26,251 nt of DNA, from positions 149,422 through 175,672 of the forward strand of contig BMAT01005639.1 in NCBI GenBank assembly GCA_019649035.1, in the 5' to 3' direction. A program made the translations under genes and the position numbers. Shown piece by piece: positions 21,248 through 26,251 of this stretch. The notes beneath the pieces were generated by a model, which was not told where the DNA came from, did not search any database, and worked only from the letters and a program-made list of their open reading frames with translations. Numbering within the stretch: position 1 is the stretch's first letter; each line of letters begins with the position of its first letter. Source of the DNA: Elysia marginata. Lineage: Eukaryota > Mollusca > Gastropoda > Plakobranchidae.

Positions 21248-22500
21248 TATTGTCTTGGGGAGGTAGAATTAGTTTGAGAACAAGAATATTTTCCAAAGTA
21301 TAGTTCCTATACAGTTTTACGAAATCAAAGTTTGCAGACGCTGTAGATCGCTTGCATGGAGACGTTGCCTCTATGAGACCATCACTGACTTTCTGGCGCC
21401 GTAGCGTGTTGCAATGTTTTGAGGCAAAGTCATCACAATTCTCATAATCTTTAACGTTTTACTTTCTTCATTTTAGGCATAACACATTTTATCGCTGTTG
21501 ACCAGCTTGTTGACACTCTCAGGGCTGTCATGGGACAAAAAATACAGGTTTTTATAAGAATATTATTTCAATATACAATACACTTCGCAAAGAAAAATAT
21601 AACCAATGTATGCCCAGACCTGGCACGAACATGATTCCTGCACCAATAGGAATTGCGACGACCATGCAGTTTTTAATTAGAATTGACGCAGATCTCCGCT
21701 TTTTTCGCAATCAAAAGCTAAATTCAATTTTAGAAAAGAAAGCGTGAAGCTGAACAAATTAAGCTGTTACATATGCTTTTAGAACAATTAGGTGACTTTT
21801 TAAAACAAACCAATGATTTTCAACAATCTTACATCTTTAAAGCCATTCAAAGTTTCTTTAATTAAACAGCTTCTGTTAAAAAGTGTAATGATAAGCTTCC
21901 AGAAAGCTTTGAGTTTCTGACTAGACTTTGCGTAATCGTCAGAGCAGTTTTTTATTGAGTGAGTTGGTTTTTGCCTGTTTGGTCAACGCTCTAAGCTCAA
22001 TTCGCCACTTGGACATAGTATTGATTATACAAATAAAACTACGTGCTACCCTGTTCGGTTTTCTTTAGCTCTGAAAGCACTAACAAAGTAACAGATCGCC
22101 AATAGTGTATCTTTATTTAGCATGGAACTAACAATGAAGAAAGCATGGCCATATCATGAAAGCTAGAGGAAATCTTTTATTCGCCTTTGTAAACATTACA
22201 TCAGAAGCAAATTGTATTACTAACGTAAGTAAAAAGAAAAAAATTGTGTCCTAAAATCTATGAGTTTAAAATGTTACTTAAATAGTCATGTATGTACTTC
22301 AAAGCTTAAGACTATGAATCAATAAAATTCATTACTTAAATTTGAAGTAACTGTTTGTTTGAATAGAAATGAAAACAATAGGTAATCTACTTTGAAATGT
22401 GAATTATGTTTTTTTAACAAATTAATGCCTTTGTTGACTGACGTAAAAAGCTCTTAACTAAAATATTACTTCAATTCACAAATGTGTACATTTTGGAATC
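21248..22500 (-). promoter_or_regulatory. 5' UTR and probable promoter region of the LRR/EF-hand gene
   Basis: Sequence upstream of the ATG. It has no clear TATA box at a convincing distance. A half-site GTTGCC at 21364-21369, about 120 bases upstream of the ATG, resembles an RFX X-box half, but the second half is poor. The transcription start cannot be fixed. Beyond about 21.6 kb nothing is recognisable. Confidence 0.35.
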
Positions 22501-25500
22501 AATATCTTCCTCCCACAATCCTCCGTTCACCGGCAAAACAGCCTCAAACCCTTTTCTGTTCCATCAATAAGACAACCAGTATTGAAAACCTGCTAGTTCT
22601 AAAAGGCGCCGATTCATCAACAATGGTCCATACAACTGACTGTCTCCAAGAATGACTTCGTATAAAACCTCTCAATGACCAACTACCATGACTGTCTGCT
22701 CCTTGTGTGGAGTTGACTCTTAGCTGTCGCAAAACGCTCTGATCAACGGAGAAGGTCAGCTCAAAGAAAGCTGTTCAAAATCAATGCCTGTGCGGTGATT
22801 CGGCAAAATCAGGTAGAATAAAGAAGATAACCGGCGCCCGCCAGCATTATGGTGGCCTACAAGTACCGTCAAATATGAGTGCGCGAGGACAATTCGCACA
22901 AACATTTAGACAATACATAATGTTATCGATTGCCGACTCCAGTCTGGTTTTCTCACATACATTAGTTTCTGAGATAATGAGGAAGAAATTGTAAGATTTC
23001 AAAGAACAATCTCTTATACAGTGTTTTGCTTTTAATATCAAAGAAAAGAAAAAAGTAACATTTAGATTGAGATAAATTCTGTTATGTGTATACCTGTTGA
23101 TAAAATTAAGTGTAGATAAATCTTGGTAGAGTAGGACCTGGTACGACGAGAAAACTTCAGATAAACCGTATGTTATTCTGTTGTTTGGTTTTCGTTTTTA
23201 AAGAAAGCGCCTTGATTTTGTTATTATTCGTGAAAATGCCTTTGGTCGCAAGGGTAGTAGGAATAGTACAGTAAAGATAAACGACTGCAAGCAGTCTATC
23301 ACCGATGAATTAAGGGACCAATTGATGTCTATACCCATGGACTTTCCATGGCACGTGTCCATTGCTGTTTAGCGAAATACAAACTCACAGGGAAAAATCT
23401 TAAGAGCCTTAATAAATATTGGTACAAACCAATGTCACTTGATTGATAAATTTTTTTATTTAAATGTGGTGTTATCAATTAACTTATCATAAAGTTTTTT
23501 GTTGTTGGGTGGTGGGTTTTTTTTAGGTTAATGTTTTTTTTTTAAAGTTTTGCATAACACATTTATCTATTTCTTTTTAGCATTACATTTTAACTTTTTT
23601 TTCTAAGGAAAATGAGATGATGCCTTCGATATTAAAATCCATATAATTTTGGAAAGAATTTTTGCCCCACTGGCTGATTAATAAACAAATGAAACAACAG
23701 CAGTCCTAAATAGTAAAGCCCATGCCACACAAACTTAGAAGTTCTATTGCTAAACAAGGTTAATGTACAAGACTTTGATATTAAACTCCTGGCTACATCA
23801 TGCATCGTGTTTTTAACAAGGTGTCAGCAATTAAGGATAGGCCTACGCGTATAAATTTCAATATCGTACACGGAAAAAGAAGTATTTAAGCAGAGAGTTC
23901 TAGCCGAAAAAAATAAGATTGCATTAAAACAATCAACGAAACAATGTTAAATAAACTATACTGTATACATGTGTATTCAATGAGTATCTTTCCCCTTAAA
24001 GGGTTTATCCATAAGTCTAATTGTTCAAAGAAATAGTAGAATTACAGGTTCCCTTGTCTTTAATCTGCAATCAACTATAACGGCTCGAAGTTAACACGAG
24101 AATCACCTTCACCACAATCTTAGTATGTGAAATAGTCCGTAATGAGAACAAGAGTGTTAAGCTTAGCCAAACTGCTGAGATTTAGGCCTTTGGGTGCTGG
24201 ATTATCCGACCTACACCTAGGACGCCAGAGGTTTTAGCTTCTGCTCCAGGGACGACTACTCTCTGATCTAATTCTATTCTAACACCTCCAGCTACATTAA
24301 GTTGTCAATACTGTTGCCAAATTTAGACTTTCGACGCGATGTGCGTAGTGGAACGTCCAGTCCTTTAGTTTTCCGAAACACTTTGAAGATAGCAGATTAA
24401 AGCTGTAGGTCAGAGAGTCTAATTATCTGTGGTATAAATCAGGCACGAAAGTCTGTGCTCATTTGGACTAGTCCTAGTCCGTCAATGATTAGCCTGGACT
24501 CTGTGAAGCGGTGATAATTTATTGCGTCAACGAAGCACCTGTTGATTGTTTCATAAGGCTTTCAATACTCAATGAAGGTAGTTTTGTCTTCAGTGTAATC
24601 ACCAAATTTGCCAGTTTTAGGACATTTCGTCCTTAATCCGAGCCTCTTTGGCTACAAGAAAAACTACAATGCCAAATAAATAATGTAACCAGTGAAATTA
24701 TGCCAAGGTTGCACTTTTTGTGTGTGTGTGTTTTTTTTTGTCTTTCTTAAAATTTGTTTTAGTTAAAGGTAGTTAAGTAATAATGATTACTTGTTTGACT
24801 TCAGAGCGAGGTACAATCTTTTATATTGAAGAAAAGATTTTTTATGTGAGTTCTCTAAAACTGAAAATTTCTTACTACGAAGTTTGGAGTTGGATTCATA
24901 ACTCCAAAAATTGATGAAAACATTTAATAGGTCTTGAAATTAAAAAAAAACCCAACCATTTGGCATAAAAGAAGCATCGTCCATTACGAATGTGTGTTCT
25001 ACACCAATAATAGAGAGATTCAATTTGTTTTTTTTTTTCACCTATCTCTTTCGTGTTATAAATCCTAGTTAAAGAAATGAAAGGCGTATTATGGAAAGGA
25101 AAAAAGAATTAATTTTCTTCATCCAACCAACTTACGAAGATTTTTTATACTTGGCACCTTTTTAAAGCATAAAAAATATAAGACTCGCACCATGCCAATC
25201 AAGTAATCAAGTCCACTCATATTGTAATAGTTATCACAAAACTTCAACTCGCTGCATTCTCTACGTCCATACCCCCACATGGGCAATACACCAAAAGATT
25301 CGTGAAGCGCACTGGGTCGCTGATTTTAGAAAAACATATCCAATGCGAAGTGCAAATGTCAAGAGCCTCTTGATCCGTGTCGTCTTTACCTACAAAATCG
25401 AAACCTGTTGAGTTCCTTTAGTACTAACGGCATTCTGAACTAGTACAGGCTCTTTCTAATAATAAATTATAATAAGTGCGGGAGACAAGGAGGTTTTTAT

Positions 25501-26220
25501 ACTTCTAGGGAATGGGTGTTCGGGGAGGGTAGAAGAGTTGATTGCTCTGGGTATAACAAAAACTAGCGTAATTTTTGCTGCTTTGATAATTAGAGGAGTC
25601 CGACAACGACAGTAGACTTTGGCTAGGTATTGTATGAAAAAATAATTAAAAGGAACGTAAAAATTAAAACAATTAGCGAGTAAAGGAGTTGAAAATGTTA
25701 GGCAAATGTGTAAATAGCTTTTGAAAAAAATTTATAACAGTTACACACCCAATTCGTTTTGTTTTCTGAACCGCTGGTGCTTCTTAGTTTTGCATTCGTT
25801 ACTAGTACAAAAGAAATAATTTTTTTTTAAATGAAAGGTCTTTTGCCATGGGCAAAAAAAATCATTTCTTGAGAAATAGCTTTGATATTTTAGCTCTCTA
25901 GTCTTCTATTCACTCTAGGTTTTGGGAAACGTCTACCAAATTGTAAACTTCAATGAAATGAAATTTGAAAAGGGCGGGGGTCGTTTTGCACGGTACATGA
26001 AAGGTCATTATAAACTAATAAGGTCCAATAATTATTTCAACTTACTATGCCCAAGGATAATCAATAGAAACCACTAACCTGTTTTGTTTTAAAGATCACT
26101 GTGGAGGAGTACGGTGCTTGCAGTAAAGGTCGATTTATAAATAGTGCTAAAATTGACTCTCCTGTTTATCTCTTTGCACCATTGCTGTTTTCTCATTCAT
26201 TATGTTCGCTTTTTCTATTA
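22500..26220. other. No supported gene
   Basis: About 3.7 kb with locally higher GC at 22500-22990 and 24050-24650. An unrecognised open frame of 83 codons runs on the plus strand (22743-22994, stop to stop) and one of 40 codons on the minus strand (24304-24182). Neither has a motif I know. Small perfect hairpins lie at 23283-23296 and 23335-23351. Old transposon remnants are possible but not demonstrated. Confidence 0.4.
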
Positions 26221-26227
26221 CCCTTGA

Positions 26228-26251
26228 TTTTTTTTTTTTTTTTTTTTTTTT
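26228..26251. repeat. Poly(T) tract at the window edge
   Basis: At least 24 T to the end of the window. It could be the poly(A) tail of a minus-strand retroelement continuing to the right, or a simple homopolymer. Confidence 0.9.

Noticed and set aside
21042..21266. Plus-strand frame opposite exon 1
   Set aside because: It is the antisense of the first coding exon, with no support of its own.
22544..22732. 62-codon minus-strand frame
   Set aside because: No motif, no splice partners and no context; likely chance in a GC-richer patch.

Overview
This is eukaryotic nuclear DNA, strongly AT-rich, with two spliced protein genes whose exons are joined by canonical GT-AG introns of a few hundred bases to about 1.4 kb. 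Microsatellites, a short inverted-repeat element, a decayed LINE remnant and several copies of a gtaggcct octamer suggest an invertebrate animal. A mollusc or similar marine invertebrate is my guess, but nothing here proves the taxon.

Layout. Bases 1-3623 (+) hold the last four coding exons of a GH3-domain (GHDC-like) gene; its 5' part lies left of the window. A long AT-rich stretch follows, probably the gene's 3' UTR, with candidate poly(A) signals from 3649 to 8869 and a 180-bp MITE with imperfect terminal inverted repeats at 4870-5049. Between the genes, at 9686-9848 (-), is a broken fragment that looks like the C-terminal end of a non-LTR retrotransposon reverse-transcriptase ORF. Bases 10978-21247 (-) hold what appears to be a complete 12-exon gene for a protein of about 563 residues: a basic, proline-containing N-terminus, eight RI-type leucine-rich repeats of about 28 residues, a linker, two canonical EF-hands and a basic low-complexity tail. 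It resembles the LRRC74-type LRR proteins. The two genes are convergent. Its introns carry triplet repeats: a compound (ACT)n array of about 825 bp with an assembly gap, a (GAT/GGT)n tract and a (TTC)n(TAC)n tract.

From about 21.3 kb to the right edge I see promoter-proximal sequence of the LRR gene and then about 5 kb without a gene I can support. It contains two unexplained open stretches (22743-22994 + and 24182-24304 -) and a terminal poly(T).

The two genes show no sign of working in one pathway. GH3 proteins have an adenylate-forming fold; the LRR/EF-hand protein looks like a calcium-responsive scaffold. I found no clearly novel multi-gene system. The most useful results are the exon-by-exon model of the LRR/EF-hand gene (including 50-nt and 86-nt exons easy to miss), the animal GH3 gene, the MITE and the higher-order structure of the triplet array.
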